The notes: generated from the sequence alone by a model not told the origin. A DNA stretch of 64,000 nucleotides from Rhizobium sp. BK196 (GCF_014193255.1 NZ_JACHZB010000002.1:372001-436000); one strand, 5' to 3'. Positions 20,139 to 30,058 are shown, counted from the first letter of the stretch. Made by a program: numbers and translations.

Positions 20139-21524
20139 TCAAACGTTCACAGGCCTCGGCGAGCGCGTCTCTTCTCGGGAAGTGGCGACGATCGGTTCAA
20201 CAGGCGGCAGCCCGATCTCCACGATCAGGCCATGGGGCACGGCGTTAGCCAGCGTGAGCGTGCCCGAATGAGCTTGAACAATATCCTGGACGATAGACAA
20301 TCCCAGGCCAAATCCACCCCGGTCGTTCCGTGCCGAATCCAATTTATAGAATGGCTCCAGGACGTTGGCCTGAAACTCGGCAGGAATGCCGGGTCCGTCG
20401 TCGGTGACGCAGATGCTGACTGTACGATCTGGTTTGACGAGAAGCTCGACATCGACATGTCCGGCGAATTTCGTGCCGTTGTCGATAAGATTGGCGATCG
20501 CGCGCTTCAGCGCGTGAGGTTTGCACGGATAGGCGAAGCGCTCGGGTCCACGATATGCCACCGAGTACCCCATATCGCCAAAGTCATTGCAAGCCGTCAC
20601 GATCATGCTCGGGAGATCCGCCCTGAGCTGGTTCTCTTTGGATATGTCTTTTCGCAGATAGACCAGCGTCTCTTCGACCATGAGTGTCAGAGCGTCAACG
20701 TCGGCCAGCAGCGAGTCTCGCAGCAACGGTTCGCTGGAGCGCTCGGCCCTCAGGCGCAGACGCGTTAGCGGAGTCCTGAGATCGTGGCTAATTGCATGCA
20801 GCATGCGCGTGCGCGCATCGATCATGGCACGTATGCGGCTTCGCATATCGTTCAACGACTTCGCAAGCGCCCTGACTTCGAGTGAGCCAATCTCCTCGAA
20901 CGGACGCTCCGAGCCTTTGTCCGGATCGAGATCCTGCGCGGCGCGAGAAAATCGAAGAAGCGGCGAGGCGATCATCCGACTTCCGTAGAGCGACAGCAGA
21001 ATGACCGGCACGATGAGTGCCATCGTTGCCAGAAGATCGCTGATTTCGCGATCGGTGATGCGCGAGTCATGCACGGCAGGCGGCGGTGAGAAAGCCAGGG
21101 CACGATCGTGATCAACCGCAACCACGAGCACCTGCGTCAGATGACCCGTCGTCGTCCCCGAACGAAGTATGACGTCTGTTGTCGGCGAGAGATTGTTTTT
21201 TATCTCCTGGCGGAAGTCATCCTCTTCTACCGGCTGTTCAGAGCCGTGCAGTTCGACGGCTGGCACTTCTTCGACCTGCAACCCCGTCTTCGTGACCGTG
21301 TCGAGGATAGTCGACGTCTGTCCCGTCGTTTCCGCTGCGCGTAACATGTCGACCACGAGTTCTATGCGCATTGCAACGGCCCGCGCCTGGGAGACACTTT
21401 CCGGTTCCTTGATCGTCAGATGCTCACTGACAGTGCCGAGGATCGCAAAAAGCACCACTGGCCCGATCGCAAGCAATGCAATCTGCCTGCGGATCGACCC
21501 CGCAAAAAATCGCGCCAGTATCAT
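20139..21524 (-). CDS. Sensor histidine kinase of a two-component system
   Basis: A 461-residue membrane kinase. A first membrane segment (IALLAIGPVVLFAILGTVSE) is followed by a periplasmic domain of about 140 residues, a second segment (ATMALIVPVILLSLYGSRMI), a HAMP domain, the phosphorylated His in HAISHDLRTPLTRLRL, and an ATPase domain with NLIDNGTKF, VTDDGPGIP and GGFGLGLSIVQDI. The layout is EnvZ-like. ATG at 21524 is favoured by AGGAAAG 6 bases upstream over a GTG at 21545. No response regulator adjoins it on the same strand; the OmpR-type regulator at 23006 on the other strand is the likeliest partner, by proximity only. Confidence 0.9.
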   Translation of the reverse strand: MILARFFAGSIRRQIALLAIGPVVLFAILGTVSEHLTIKEPESVSQARAVAMRIELVVDMLRAAETTGQTSTILDTVTKTGLQVEEVPAVELHGSEQPVEEDDFRQEIKNNLSPTTDVILRSGTTTGHLTQVLVVAVDHDRALAFSPPPAVHDSRITDREISDLLATMALIVPVILLSLYGSRMIASPLLRFSRAAQDLDPDKGSERPFEEIGSLEVRALAKSLNDMRSRIRAMIDARTRMLHAISHDLRTPLTRLRLRAERSSEPLLRDSLLADVDALTLMVEETLVYLRKDISKENQLRADLPSMIVTACNDFGDMGYSVAYRGPERFAYPCKPHALKRAIANLIDNGTKFAGHVDVELLVKPDRTVSICVTDDGPGIPAEFQANVLEPFYKLDSARNDRGGFGLGLSIVQDIVQAHSGTLTLANAVPHGLIVEIGLPPVEPIVATSREETRSPRPVNV

Positions 21525-21741
21525 TCCGCGCTTTCCTGTTGTCACAATCAGTTATCCGCTGAGCCGTCGCGACTTTCTGCCTTATAACGTCACAAATGTC
21601 GCTGAACTGCTTGCATACAGCTCAATCACGTCAACTATGCGCGGCAAGGCCCAGCGATGTCACTCGGAGAGATGTTTTTATTTGTTAAGGCGTGGGTGCC
21701 AGTTGCTGAGCAAAGAGGCGGGATGCAAGTCCTGCCCGCGT

Positions 21742-22125
21742 CTAGTTGAAGCGCGTCGTCGAGGAGGGCGGAAATGCCGCGTCAGGAGAGCCGAGATTCC
21801 TGCGAACCCTTTTGAGGAACGCCTCCCTGTCGAAGAGAGCCGATTGGTCTGCTGTCGCGGGGGCGTGGTTGGGCAGCACAAAGGCCTGGATGTTTACAAC
21901 AGGAAGATTGCAGAGAGTTCGAACCTCCCCGATCGCCGACGTAACCGTCACGACGATCTTGCACGGGAGACGTTCCAGCGCGAGCTCCAGCTCCGTCCTG
22001 TTTGAGACATTGCTGACGTCGAAGCCACCGCTTCGCAAGACTTCGCTAGCGAAATATGATCCTCGTTGGCCCGGAATATAGACGAGAACCGATTGCAGGT
22101 TGGACGCTTGGCTTGTGCCGCTCAT
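21742..22125 (-). CDS. Hypothetical protein resembling a degenerate receiver domain
   Basis: A 127-residue protein. The pattern of LQSVLVYIPG, then a helix, KIVVTVTSAIG, VVNIQAFVLP and the ending FDREAFLKRVRRNL follows the alternating fold of CheY-like receivers, and the last helix closely resembles the end of OmpR-family receivers. However, the phosphoacceptor Asp after strand 3 is replaced (VVTVT) and the conserved Lys is not evident. It lies about 215 bases upstream of the histidine kinase on the same strand and may act as a phosphorylation-independent partner. The family assignment is inference from pattern only. Confidence 0.55.
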   Translation of the reverse strand: MSGTSQASNLQSVLVYIPGQRGSYFASEVLRSGGFDVSNVSNRTELELALERLPCKIVVTVTSAIGEVRTLCNLPVVNIQAFVLPNHAPATADQSALFDREAFLKRVRRNLGSPDAAFPPSSTTRFN

Positions 22126-22587
22126 CGACGTTTCCTATTGGACATCGGCCTCGAAGCTAACAGACCGCGTTTCAAAAGTGGGTTACGTTATGTTAAGTCC
22201 TGTGTGCCGCGGTCTTTCGCGTTCACTCAGCAACCTTCGTGTCAACCGCACCGGCTGAGCGTTCCGGCATGGACGGCGCCCTCTCCGGGTGACGACGACG
22301 CAATTGCCTGGGACTATCTGTTCTGCCGACGGAGCGGCTTTAAGTGTTGTTAAAATATACGCCGAATTGTTGCGCGCGCAGTCTGCTCAGATTAAGTGCG
22401 CCGCGAATATCGCGTTGAAAGTGCCTGTTCAGGCACCTGAACATCTGCAGCGCGGCTCCTCATGCAGCGCGCTCGGAAATATTTCTTAACAACATAAAAT
22501 CCATTCCAAAACGATTTCCCCGCACTTTCGCCGCGGCGGCAGCGTGACGCGCCACTGAAGCCGCGGGAGCAAACATTGTCATTCATA
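22126..22587. other. Intergenic region with paired TTAACAAC-type repeats
   Basis: About 460 bases between the receiver-like gene (minus) and the small exported-peptide gene (plus), so it should hold two divergent promoters. TGTTGTTAAAATATA at 22345-22359 and its near inverse at 22479-22494 lie 120 bases apart; a related ATGTTAAG lies near 22190. No longer reading frame here looks coding. Confidence 0.4.
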
Positions 22588-22722
22588 GTGAGAAATATTG
22601 CGCTGGTTATCGCCGCTTCGCTGGCTGTGCCCCTTTCAATGGGCGGCATGGCAGAAGCCGCAGATGCGAATTGCTTTGACGACGGCGATCCGGGTGCCGT
22701 CACACCCGGAGAACGTTTATGA
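22588..22722 (+). CDS. Small exported hypothetical peptide
   Basis: A 44-codon frame from GTG at 22588 (or 48 codons from TTG at 22576). It encodes a signal-peptide-like start, RNIALVIAASLAVPLSMGG, a likely cleavage after MAEAADA, and a short acidic mature part, NCFDDGDPGAVTPGERL. No strong ribosome site is seen. It precedes the response regulator gene by about 280 bases. A periplasmic peptide next to a kinase-regulator pair could be a sensory or target protein, but this is speculation; no homologue was recognised. Confidence 0.4.
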   Translation: MRNIALVIAASLAVPLSMGGMAEAADANCFDDGDPGAVTPGERL

Positions 22723-23005
22723 CGCCGGAGCGGGCCGTCTCGATCACGAAAGCCGGTCAGAACGAACATTGTCGAAGGCGCTTACTGAGGCAAGGTCACT
22801 CTCATTCGACAAGCCGCTGGTGCTATTCAATATGCTCGATTGGCCCTATCGTTCTTCAAGGCATCCGAAAGCGCTCCGGTGATCGTTGGGTCGGCGGTCT
22901 GTTGCGCTCGGCCAGGAACGGCAGCCTGGAAAAACGATGTGAGACATGCATTGGCTGACAAGCATCCATCTTCAGCAGGAAATTCTTTAAGTTCAGGCTC
23001 TGATC

Positions 23006-23752
23006 ATGAATAACATCGCATTCAACGCTCCTTCACAGGCAACGACCCGGATCCTCATCGTCGAGGACGATCGTGATATTGCCGGCATGCTGATCGACCT
23101 CATGAAAGAGGCAGGTTATGGCGCCGAAGCGGTCGGATCGGCGGTCGAAATGGATCGTGCCCTGAAAAAGAAGGAGTTTCAGCTCATCGTCCTGGACGGC
23201 ATGCTGCCCGGCGAGGACGGCTTCAGCATTTGTCGGCGGATCAGGTCGTCCAATACGGTGCCGATCCTGATGCTGACAGCTTTGACTAAGGAAGTGGACA
23301 GAGTCATCGGGCTGGAGTTGGGCGCTGACGACTACGTGACGAAACCCTTCAATTCCAGAGAGCTCCTGGCCAGGATAAGAGCACTTCTGCGCCGATCTTC
23401 TTATGCAATGCAGGTCAAACCAATCCTGGAAGCAATGACCTTCTCCGGCTGGCGGATCGATCCGGTCACGCGTGAATTAACCGATAGCGATGGCGTGCAC
23501 GTGTCGCTGACGACTGCGGAATTCGACGTCCTGCTGGTGTTTTGCCAGAATCCGCGGCAGGTCATGAACCGCCAGGAGATCCTGGCCCGCACTCATGCCG
23601 GTTCTGCCGGCCCGGTCGAACGCAGCATCGATGTGCATGTCAGTCGCGTGCGGCAGAAAATCGAGCCCGATTACAAGGATCCCACCTTCATCAAGACCGT
23701 ACGCCTGGGCGGCTATATATTCACGCCCGAAGTCAGCAGGGTTCAAGACTAG
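23006..23752 (+). CDS. OmpR/PhoB-family response regulator
   Basis: A 248-residue regulator. The receiver domain has the acidic pair in VEDDRDIAGML, the phosphoacceptor D64 in LIVLDGMLPGEDG, the Thr in MLTALT and the Lys in YVTKPFNSREL. The winged-helix DNA-binding domain follows, with VSLTTAEFDVLLVFCQNPRQV and RSIDVHVSRVRQKIEP. It should act as a phosphorylation-controlled transcription factor. The histidine kinase at 20139-21524 on the opposite strand is a likely partner. No gene follows in the same operon for 470 bases. Confidence 0.92.
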   Translation: MNNIAFNAPSQATTRILIVEDDRDIAGMLIDLMKEAGYGAEAVGSAVEMDRALKKKEFQLIVLDGMLPGEDGFSICRRIRSSNTVPILMLTALTKEVDRVIGLELGADDYVTKPFNSRELLARIRALLRRSSYAMQVKPILEAMTFSGWRIDPVTRELTDSDGVHVSLTTAEFDVLLVFCQNPRQVMNRQEILARTHAGSAGPVERSIDVHVSRVRQKIEPDYKDPTFIKTVRLGGYIFTPEVSRVQD

Positions 23753-24224
23753 CCCGTAACCGGCTATCCAGTATCGTCACCGCACCAGGGCTAGGACCGC
23801 GCAAGTCGATGAAGCGTCAGGAAAAAGCGCTCGCGATACAGCGCGCGAGGGTCGTCCATCGGTCCGAAGCACTTTGCGACCTTCGCCAAATCTGTCCCGC
23901 CATGTCAATGCGTAGCACCGTGCCGCCTGGCCAGTGACTTCTGACTGTCTTGACTACAGTGCATCGCTCGACGGATTGCCTCCGTAGCCGTGGCGCTGAC
24001 GTGTGGAACCTGAACCACAGCGCCTTTCGCTCTAAAGAAATATCGCACCGTCAAAGTTCGGGATCGAGCACCTCATGAAGAGCAGTTCTGACTATATATT
24101 CTGCTGCAAATAATTCCGGCCCCACGAGCGGACCGTTAACCTTACAATTAAATCTACGTTAATGATCATAGGCGAATATTAGTGATATAGCTGGATTGCA
24201 GCGGGAAAAATCTGGGGATTTCGG
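23753..24224. other. Intergenic region upstream of the chemotaxis receptor
   Basis: No coding frame is convincing in these 470 bases. The last 120 bases are AT-rich with several TTAA tracts (near 24137-24165) and probably contain the receptor promoter. Confidence 0.4.
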
Positions 24225-26012
24225 ATGAGTATTCTTGGTCGTGGTGGAAATGCTGTCGCGGTTCTTGCCGCCCTATCGAATTCGCAAGCCATGATCGAGT
24301 TTAACTTGTCGGGCAAGATTCTCACTGCGAACGAAAACTTTTGCAGGGCGCTCGGCTACGAACTCGGGGAGATTGTTGGAAAACATCATAGCATGTTTGT
24401 CGATCCATCCTTTGCATCTTCGGCGGAATACAAAGCTTTCTGGACGAAGCTGTCAGCCGGGAAATTCGATCAGCAGCAATACAAGCGGATCGGGAAGGGC
24501 GGACGCGAGGTCTGGATCGAAGCATCCTACAATCCCGTGTTCCGGCGCGGAAAACCGGTCAAAGTCGTCAAGATTGCAACCGATATTACCGTGCAGAAGC
24601 TGAAGTCGGCCGAGGATGCGGGTAAGATCGACGCGTTGTCCCGCGCCCAGGCGATCATTGAATTCACGCCTGCCGGCGAAGTTCTGACTGCGAACGACAA
24701 CTTCCTCGGCGCCCTCGGGTATTCGCTCGCGGAGATCCAGGGCAAACATCATTCGATGTTTTGCGAAGCAGACTACGCAAGGTCGGACGCTTACAAGGAA
24801 TTCTGGCGGAAGCTGTCGAGCGGCCAACTGGTCGCTGATGAATTCATGCGTGTCGGCAAGGGCGGACGGAAGGTTTTCATCCAAGCCTCCTATAATCCGA
24901 TTTTCGACCTGAGCGGCAGAGTTTTCAAGGTCGTGAAATTCGCCACCGACGTCACGGCGCGCGTCGAGAATGTCGAACAACTTGCCCGTTGCCTGACCAA
25001 TTTTGCCGACGGCGACCTGTCGCAGACGATCCAGAAACCTTTCATTCCTTCGCTGGAAAGGCTCCGTGTCGACTTTAACAGCGCGTCGGAGAAGCTGAAG
25101 GGCGCGATGGCAATGGTGGCCGAAAATGCCAAGGCGATTTCGGCTGGCTCCAACGAAATCCGCACGGCTGCCGACGATCTCGCAAAGCGCACGGAACAGC
25201 AGGCCGCATCCGTCGAACAGACCGCTGCGGCGCTTGAGGAAATCACGACGACGGTAAAGGATTCGAGCCGCCGTGCCGAGGAAGCCGGCAAACTCGTGGC
25301 GCGAACCAGAGACCATGCGCAGCACTCCGGCCAGGTCGTGCGTGACGCGATAGCTGCCATGGACCAGATCGAAACTTCCTCAAGCGAAATTTCCAATATC
25401 ATCGGCGTCATCGACGAGATTGCCTTCCAGACGAACCTTTTAGCGCTCAATGCCGGTGTCGAGGCGGCACGGGCTGGGGAGGCCGGCAAGGGGTTTGCCG
25501 TCGTTGCCCAGGAGGTCCGTGAGCTGGCGCAGCGGTCGGCAAAGGCTGCGAAGGAGATAAAGAGTCTGATTACAGCGTCCGGTTCCTATGTCGCAAACGG
25601 GGTCGCTCTCGTGACGAATGCCGGATCCGCGCTCCAGGAAATCGCCGGTCAGGTCCACGAAATCAATACCAACGTCACGGCGATCGTAGAGGCGGCACGC
25701 GAGCAATCGACCGCGCTGAGCGAGATCAACCAGGCCGTTAATACCGTCGATCAGGGCACGCAGCAAAATGCCGCGATGGTTGAGGAGCAGACTGCTGCGA
25801 GCCATGGCCTCGCACGAGAGGCCGCAGCTCTCTTCGCGCTTCTTGAGCAATTCCGTTTCGAGGATGGACCGAAATCCGGGTCCATGCTCACGCAGGGGGA
25901 TCGCCACGCTGCCACATCCACTTCTTTGAAAGTGGTTCGTAGCTCGCCCGCCGCATCGGTCCAACGCGGGTCGGCTGCTGTCGCGCTGAAGTCTGATTGG
26001 GACGAATTCTAA
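24225..26012 (+). CDS. Soluble methyl-accepting chemotaxis protein with two PAS domains
   Basis: A 595-residue receptor with no membrane segment. Two very similar PAS domains occupy about residues 15-115 and 137-240; both carry the pattern LTAN(E/D)NF then LGY, GKHHSMF, and F(W)xKLSSGxF, evidence of an internal duplication. A short HAMP-like linker follows, then the methyl-accepting signalling domain with [20 protein letters not shown], the hairpin tip that binds CheA/CheW. The C-terminus SDWDEF resembles the receptor pentapeptide used to tether CheR. It likely senses an internal redox or energy signal, since PAS domains of this type may bind haem or flavin. Confidence 0.92.
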   Translation: MSILGRGGNAVAVLAALSNSQAMIEFNLSGKILTANENFCRALGYELGEIVGKHHSMFVDPSFASSAEYKAFWTKLSAGKFDQQQYKRIGKGGREVWIEASYNPVFRRGKPVKVVKIATDITVQKLKSAEDAGKIDALSRAQAIIEFTPAGEVLTANDNFLGALGYSLAEIQGKHHSMFCEADYARSDAYKEFWRKLSSGQLVADEFMRVGKGGRKVFIQASYNPIFDLSGRVFKVVKFATDVTARVENVEQLARCLTNFADGDLSQTIQKPFIPSLERLRVDFNSASEKLKGAMAMVAENAKAISAGSNEIRTAADDLAKRTEQQAASVEQTAAALEEITTTVKDSSRRAEEAGKLVARTRDHAQHSGQVVRDAIAAMDQIETSSSEISNIIGVIDEIAFQTNLLALNAGVEAARAGEAGKGFAVVAQEVRELAQRSAKAAKEIKSLITASGSYVANGVALVTNAGSALQEIAGQVHEINTNVTAIVEAAREQSTALSEINQAVNTVDQGTQQNAAMVEEQTAASHGLAREAAALFALLEQFRFEDGPKSGSMLTQGDRHAATSTSLKVVRSSPAASVQRGSAAVALKSDWDEF

Positions 26013-26187
26013 ATCAGCGCAGGAAGTTGGGATAGGAACGAGAAGCTCGTGACATGCCGCTTGCGAATGTCGCTGTGCGATATTCGGCCATGAGATATTG
26101 TCGTTTTTCACTGTCGGCGGCAAGTTCGTCCGCTTCTATGATCCATGAAGGGTCTCACTCACTCGGCACTGCGAGGAGTAAGGTCGC

Positions 26188-28407
26188 ATGTCACCTACCG
26201 AAGACGAGAGGTTGAGCCTTCTTTACGAGGCAAGCATTCTCGATACGCCGCCGACGACGGAGTTCGACGCTATCGTACGCCTGGCCTGCAGCATGTTCGA
26301 TATGCCAATGGCTTTGATTTCTTTTGTCGATGAGCATCGGCAATGGTTCAAAGCTCGACAAGGCTTCCCTTTGAAAGAGGCGCCACGCGAGCATTCCTTT
26401 TGCGGTCACGTCGTGGAAACAGGGGCGCCGCTCGTCGTTGAAGATGCCGGCAAAGACTCCCGTTTTTACGCAAACACGTTCGTCACAAGTTGTTCCGTCC
26501 AGTTTTATGCAGGGGTTCCACTTTCGGAAGGTAAGACGTGTTACGGCAGTTTTTGTGTCCTCGACACGAAGATCCGCCGTTTTGGCGATCGCGACATCGA
26601 ACAGCTCCATAGTTTGGCGAGCGTCGTGGTAGCGCTTATCCGGGAACATCGTCAGCAAAGTTTGCTGAAAGAGCAGCAACGCGAACTCGAGCTCAAGCAG
26701 GCTCGATTTGAACAGACAGAGCGCTCTGCCAAGGTCGGAGGCTTTGAGATGGACCTTAATACCGGTGCGATCATCTGGTCGGATCAGATATACCGCACGG
26801 TTGGGCTGCCGATCGGCAAACACATGACCTCGGAAGAGGTGATTGCCTGTTACGCTCCCGAAGAACGTGAAAGTGTCCGGGGCAGGATCCGCGACATCCT
26901 GAACGGCTCCGGAACCGGCATTGACAAAGAGTATCGCATCATCACACCGGAAGGCCAGGAACGATGGATTCGCGTCGTCAGTGATATCGAGCATCTGCAA
27001 GGCGAGCCAAGACGTCTGTTCGGCATTGTTCAGGATGTTTCCGAAAAAGTGCGCTACGAGCAACGTCTGCTCCAGGCAGCAAACGCCGATCCGTTAACCG
27101 GACTAGCAAACCGCGCCGCCTACAATGCTCATATGGAGAGGCTTGCAGCGGCGGACGTTCAATCCATCGGTTTGTTGCTAATCGATGTCGATCGTCTCAA
27201 GCAGGTCAACGATATCCTTGGCCATGCAACAGGTGACCTGTTGCTGAAAGGCGTGGCGTCACGTCTGGACGAGCGTCTCGGACGGCGTGGAAAGGTGTTT
27301 CGTCTCGGCGGTGATGAGTTCTGCGTTGTTCTAGCGGAAACCGCAAGCGCGGGGCGCATGCGGTCACTCGCGCGACATCTGATCGAATATATCGGCCGCC
27401 CCCTGGAAGTCGGCGGGTCGACGATAAATCCGATGATAACCTTAGGCGGCGCGATTTCCGAATGTGAAATGGATGCGGCGACGCTTTCGCAAAACGCCGA
27501 CTTTGCCCTTTACCACGCCAAGGAAACACGGCGCGGCAGCTACGTCCAATATAAGCCCAGCCTGCGTTCGACGATAGCCCATCGCATTCAGGTCGTTCGA
27601 GAGGTGGAACTGGCACTCAATGAGTATCGGATGGTGCCGCACTATCAACCACTCGTTCGCTGCGCTGACGGTCAAGTATGGGCATTTGAGGCGCTTGCGA
27701 GAATGCAGCGCCCGGATGGCTCAATCCTGCCGGCTGCGCAATTTCACGAGGCGTTTACGGACTCGAGCGTGTCCCATCACATCACGACCCGCATGCTCGA
27801 GCGTGTCGCGACCGATATCCGCACCTGGATGGACCGTGGGCTGGATTTCGGGCGGGTCGGACTGAATGTCTGTGCCTCCGATTTCATGAGAGGTGATCTG
27901 GAAAGCCGGATTGTTGCCGCGTTTACGTCGAGAGGCATCCCCTTCGACAAGCTGGTGCTTGAAGTGACGGAAACAGTATTCCTGCAGGGTTTGGAAGATA
28001 CCGTTGCAACAACGCTCCAGCGTTTGCGAAAAAAAGGTCTGGCTGTTGCGCTCGATGACTTTGGGACGGGCTATGCGTCACTGACCCATTTACGGAGTTT
28101 GCCTGTCGATATCATCAAGATCGACAAAAGTTTTATCGACACCATGCTGGAGGACGACTCCAGCCTGGCAATCGTTGAACTGGTGCTCAATCTGGCGCGG
28201 AAACTTAACATGAAGGTCACTGCAGAAGGTGTGAAAACCCATCGCCAGGCAATGTGCTTGCTGGAAATGGGCTGCTCCACCCTCCAAGGTTATTTGTTCA
28301 GCAAGCCAATGGGCGGCGAACATATCGGTGGATACCTATCTGCGTTGAAACCGCCTTTCATCGGCAATTCCGAGCCCTGGCAGGAGGGTCTTCACCTTCT
28401 CGGATAG
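26188..28407 (+). CDS. GAF-PAS-GGDEF-EAL cyclic-di-GMP protein
   Basis: A 739-residue cytoplasmic protein. A GAF domain covers about residues 20-165, a PAS domain with its C-terminal cap about 175-290, GGDEF about 295-455 and EAL about 470-720. The diguanylate cyclase motif RLGGDEF is intact (GGDEF 374-378). The phosphodiesterase signature FEALAR is intact at 501-503, as is DDFGTG at 623, so both activities are possible. GAGGAG precedes the ATG. Neither GAF nor PAS shows an obvious ligand residue. The start begins about 175 bases after the receptor gene, on the same strand. Confidence 0.92.
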   Translation: MSPTEDERLSLLYEASILDTPPTTEFDAIVRLACSMFDMPMALISFVDEHRQWFKARQGFPLKEAPREHSFCGHVVETGAPLVVEDAGKDSRFYANTFVTSCSVQFYAGVPLSEGKTCYGSFCVLDTKIRRFGDRDIEQLHSLASVVVALIREHRQQSLLKEQQRELELKQARFEQTERSAKVGGFEMDLNTGAIIWSDQIYRTVGLPIGKHMTSEEVIACYAPEERESVRGRIRDILNGSGTGIDKEYRIITPEGQERWIRVVSDIEHLQGEPRRLFGIVQDVSEKVRYEQRLLQAANADPLTGLANRAAYNAHMERLAAADVQSIGLLLIDVDRLKQVNDILGHATGDLLLKGVASRLDERLGRRGKVFRLGGDEFCVVLAETASAGRMRSLARHLIEYIGRPLEVGGSTINPMITLGGAISECEMDAATLSQNADFALYHAKETRRGSYVQYKPSLRSTIAHRIQVVREVELALNEYRMVPHYQPLVRCADGQVWAFEALARMQRPDGSILPAAQFHEAFTDSSVSHHITTRMLERVATDIRTWMDRGLDFGRVGLNVCASDFMRGDLESRIVAAFTSRGIPFDKLVLEVTETVFLQGLEDTVATTLQRLRKKGLAVALDDFGTGYASLTHLRSLPVDIIKIDKSFIDTMLEDDSSLAIVELVLNLARKLNMKVTAEGVKTHRQAMCLLEMGCSTLQGYLFSKPMGGEHIGGYLSALKPPFIGNSEPWQEGLHLLG

Positions 28408-28589
28408 AAGTTCAAGGACGGATGTCGCAAGCTTACGCCGAAGTCGATCCGTGTCAAACGGGCTCGTGTAGCGTCAGGACGATCAAGACACGCCGCAATC
28501 CACCAGCCGTGCGATCCCGCAAGGCCCCGCACCATCCTTCGTCATACTACGATTGCAACTTCTTTTGACCGATTCTCGATGAGCAGCCG

Positions 28590-28859
28590 GTGAGGCCCGT
28601 GCGCTTGAGCCTATACGCGAGCGCGGGCTCAATTGATCCAGAATCTGCCGCCCTTGACATGTCAGTGCTCGACGATGCCTTCGCTTTCGGCTCGGCCGCC
28701 GACTATGCAACGTATCTTAACATCATGAAACCCAAGGCAATCGCGAATCAGATTAATGCCAACAGACGCGATCCGAAAGGACGTGTCGACGCGGCTGGCG
28801 GCAATCTTGCCCGCACCGCTGGGCCGGGGCCGAATGAAGGACAGGGCTACAAAACGTGA
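28590..28859 (+). CDS. Small hypothetical protein overlapping the patatin gene
   Basis: An 89-codon frame from GTG at 28590, or 66 codons from ATG at 28659. Its stop TGA overlaps the GTG start of the patatin-like gene by 4 bases, the same coupling style seen in real operons here. The composition (SVLDDAFAFGSAADYATYLN, IANQINANRRDPKGRVDAAG) looks protein-like rather than like an antisense shadow. No ribosome site is clear and no family was recognised. It might be a regulator of or partner for the lipase. Confidence 0.4.
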   Translation: MRPVRLSLYASAGSIDPESAALDMSVLDDAFAFGSAADYATYLNIMKPKAIANQINANRRDPKGRVDAAGGNLARTAGPGPNEGQGYKT

Positions 28860-30016
28860 TTCGACTGATAGCCATCTTCACGCTGGCTCTTCTGGCCGGC
28901 TGTATGGCGCCGGACCGAGTTGCCTACACACCGAAGGCTGCGGCAAATGCCAATATCGAAGGATTCGATGACATCCGCATCTATGCGGATTCGACACGCT
29001 TTGACGGTTCTGCGTGGCTGACGATCCCGAGGCGCAAGGACGTCAATTACTTGGTGTTGTCGGGTGGCGGCGCTGCAGGCGCTTTCAGCGTCGGGGCGTT
29101 GAAAGCCTGGTCGGACAAGGGACGACCGGAATTCGACGTCGTCAGCGGCGTCAGCACGGGCGCGTTGATTGCGCCCTATGCCTTCCTCGGTCGGGCCTAC
29201 GACGATACCCTCGTCGACCTCTACACGAGCGGCGTCGCCAAGACGCTGGTCGATGCCGATTTCCTGCCGAAGGGCCTGCTTGGAGCGAGCCTGCTGAAAG
29301 AGGCGCCGCTTCGCCGGATGGTCGAACGCCATCTGACGCCGAACATTTTTGCAAAAATTGCAAGCGAGTACCGGAGGGGACGGCGCCTTTTTGTCCTGAC
29401 CACCAATCTCGATTCCCAAAGAGCGGTCATCTGGAACATGGGGGCCATCGCCAACAGTAGTCGGCCCGACGCGCTGAAGCTGTTCCAGGACGTCATCATC
29501 GCCTCGGCCAGCATACCCGGCATATTCCCGGCCGTGCTAATCAAGGCCACCGCCGGCGGACAGGCGTTTGAGGAAATGCACTCAGACGGGGGGTCATCGT
29601 CGCAGGTTCTGACGATCCCGGAGGGGTGGATGGTCAATCCGCAGAATGACGCCTGGCCCAAGGATTTCAAGCTCAACATGTATGTCATCGTCAACAACGC
29701 GTTGATGCCTGAATTCTCGACGACGACGAACAATACTCTTGCTGTCATGGCGAGGGCGAGTACTGCTCTCATCAAGGCGCAGACACGCAGTGCGCTGGTG
29801 GCCACCTACGTCTACGCCCGGAAGAATGGCATTCGATTCCGCGTCGCCTCTATCGATGCGCAGATTCCCTACACGATGACCGACCCGTTCAATACCGACT
29901 ACATGCGCGCCGTCTACAACCTCGGATACGCGAAAATGGCGAGCGGCAGTCTATGGAAGGACAAGCCGATCTTTACGGATCTCGCCGCGGCGCAGTCCGC
30001 CCAAGCGACGCAATAG
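28856..30016 (+). CDS. Patatin-like phospholipase lipoprotein
   Basis: A 386-residue protein starting with GTG. It has a lipoprotein signal peptide with lipobox LLAGC (C16), so it should be lipid-anchored in the envelope. The patatin domain has the oxyanion loop SGGGAAGAFSVGAL, the nucleophile S100 in GVSTG, and D244 in SDGGSS, forming the Ser-Asp dyad. It would hydrolyse acyl esters of phospholipids. The gene follows a small frame with a 4-base overlap and precedes a second lipoprotein gene by 42 bases. Substrate and target membrane are unknown. Confidence 0.88.
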   Translation: MIRLIAIFTLALLAGCMAPDRVAYTPKAAANANIEGFDDIRIYADSTRFDGSAWLTIPRRKDVNYLVLSGGGAAGAFSVGALKAWSDKGRPEFDVVSGVSTGALIAPYAFLGRAYDDTLVDLYTSGVAKTLVDADFLPKGLLGASLLKEAPLRRMVERHLTPNIFAKIASEYRRGRRLFVLTTNLDSQRAVIWNMGAIANSSRPDALKLFQDVIIASASIPGIFPAVLIKATAGGQAFEEMHSDGGSSSQVLTIPEGWMVNPQNDAWPKDFKLNMYVIVNNALMPEFSTTTNNTLAVMARASTALIKAQTRSALVATYVYARKNGIRFRVASIDAQIPYTMTDPFNTDYMRAVYNLGYAKMASGSLWKDKPIFTDLAAAQSAQATQ

Positions 30017-30058
30017 CCGTGCCAACCCTCCCTCCCTTATCAACCACAGGAGAACCAA

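Noticed and set aside
22392-22769. Minus-strand frame of 125 codons
   Set aside because: Basic, Ser/Arg-rich composition and overlap with the opposite-strand signal-peptide frame suggest a shadow.
22719-22958. 79-codon frame overlapping the small exported-peptide stop by ATGA
   Set aside because: Arg/Cys-rich, with no ribosome site and no recognisable feature; likely chance.
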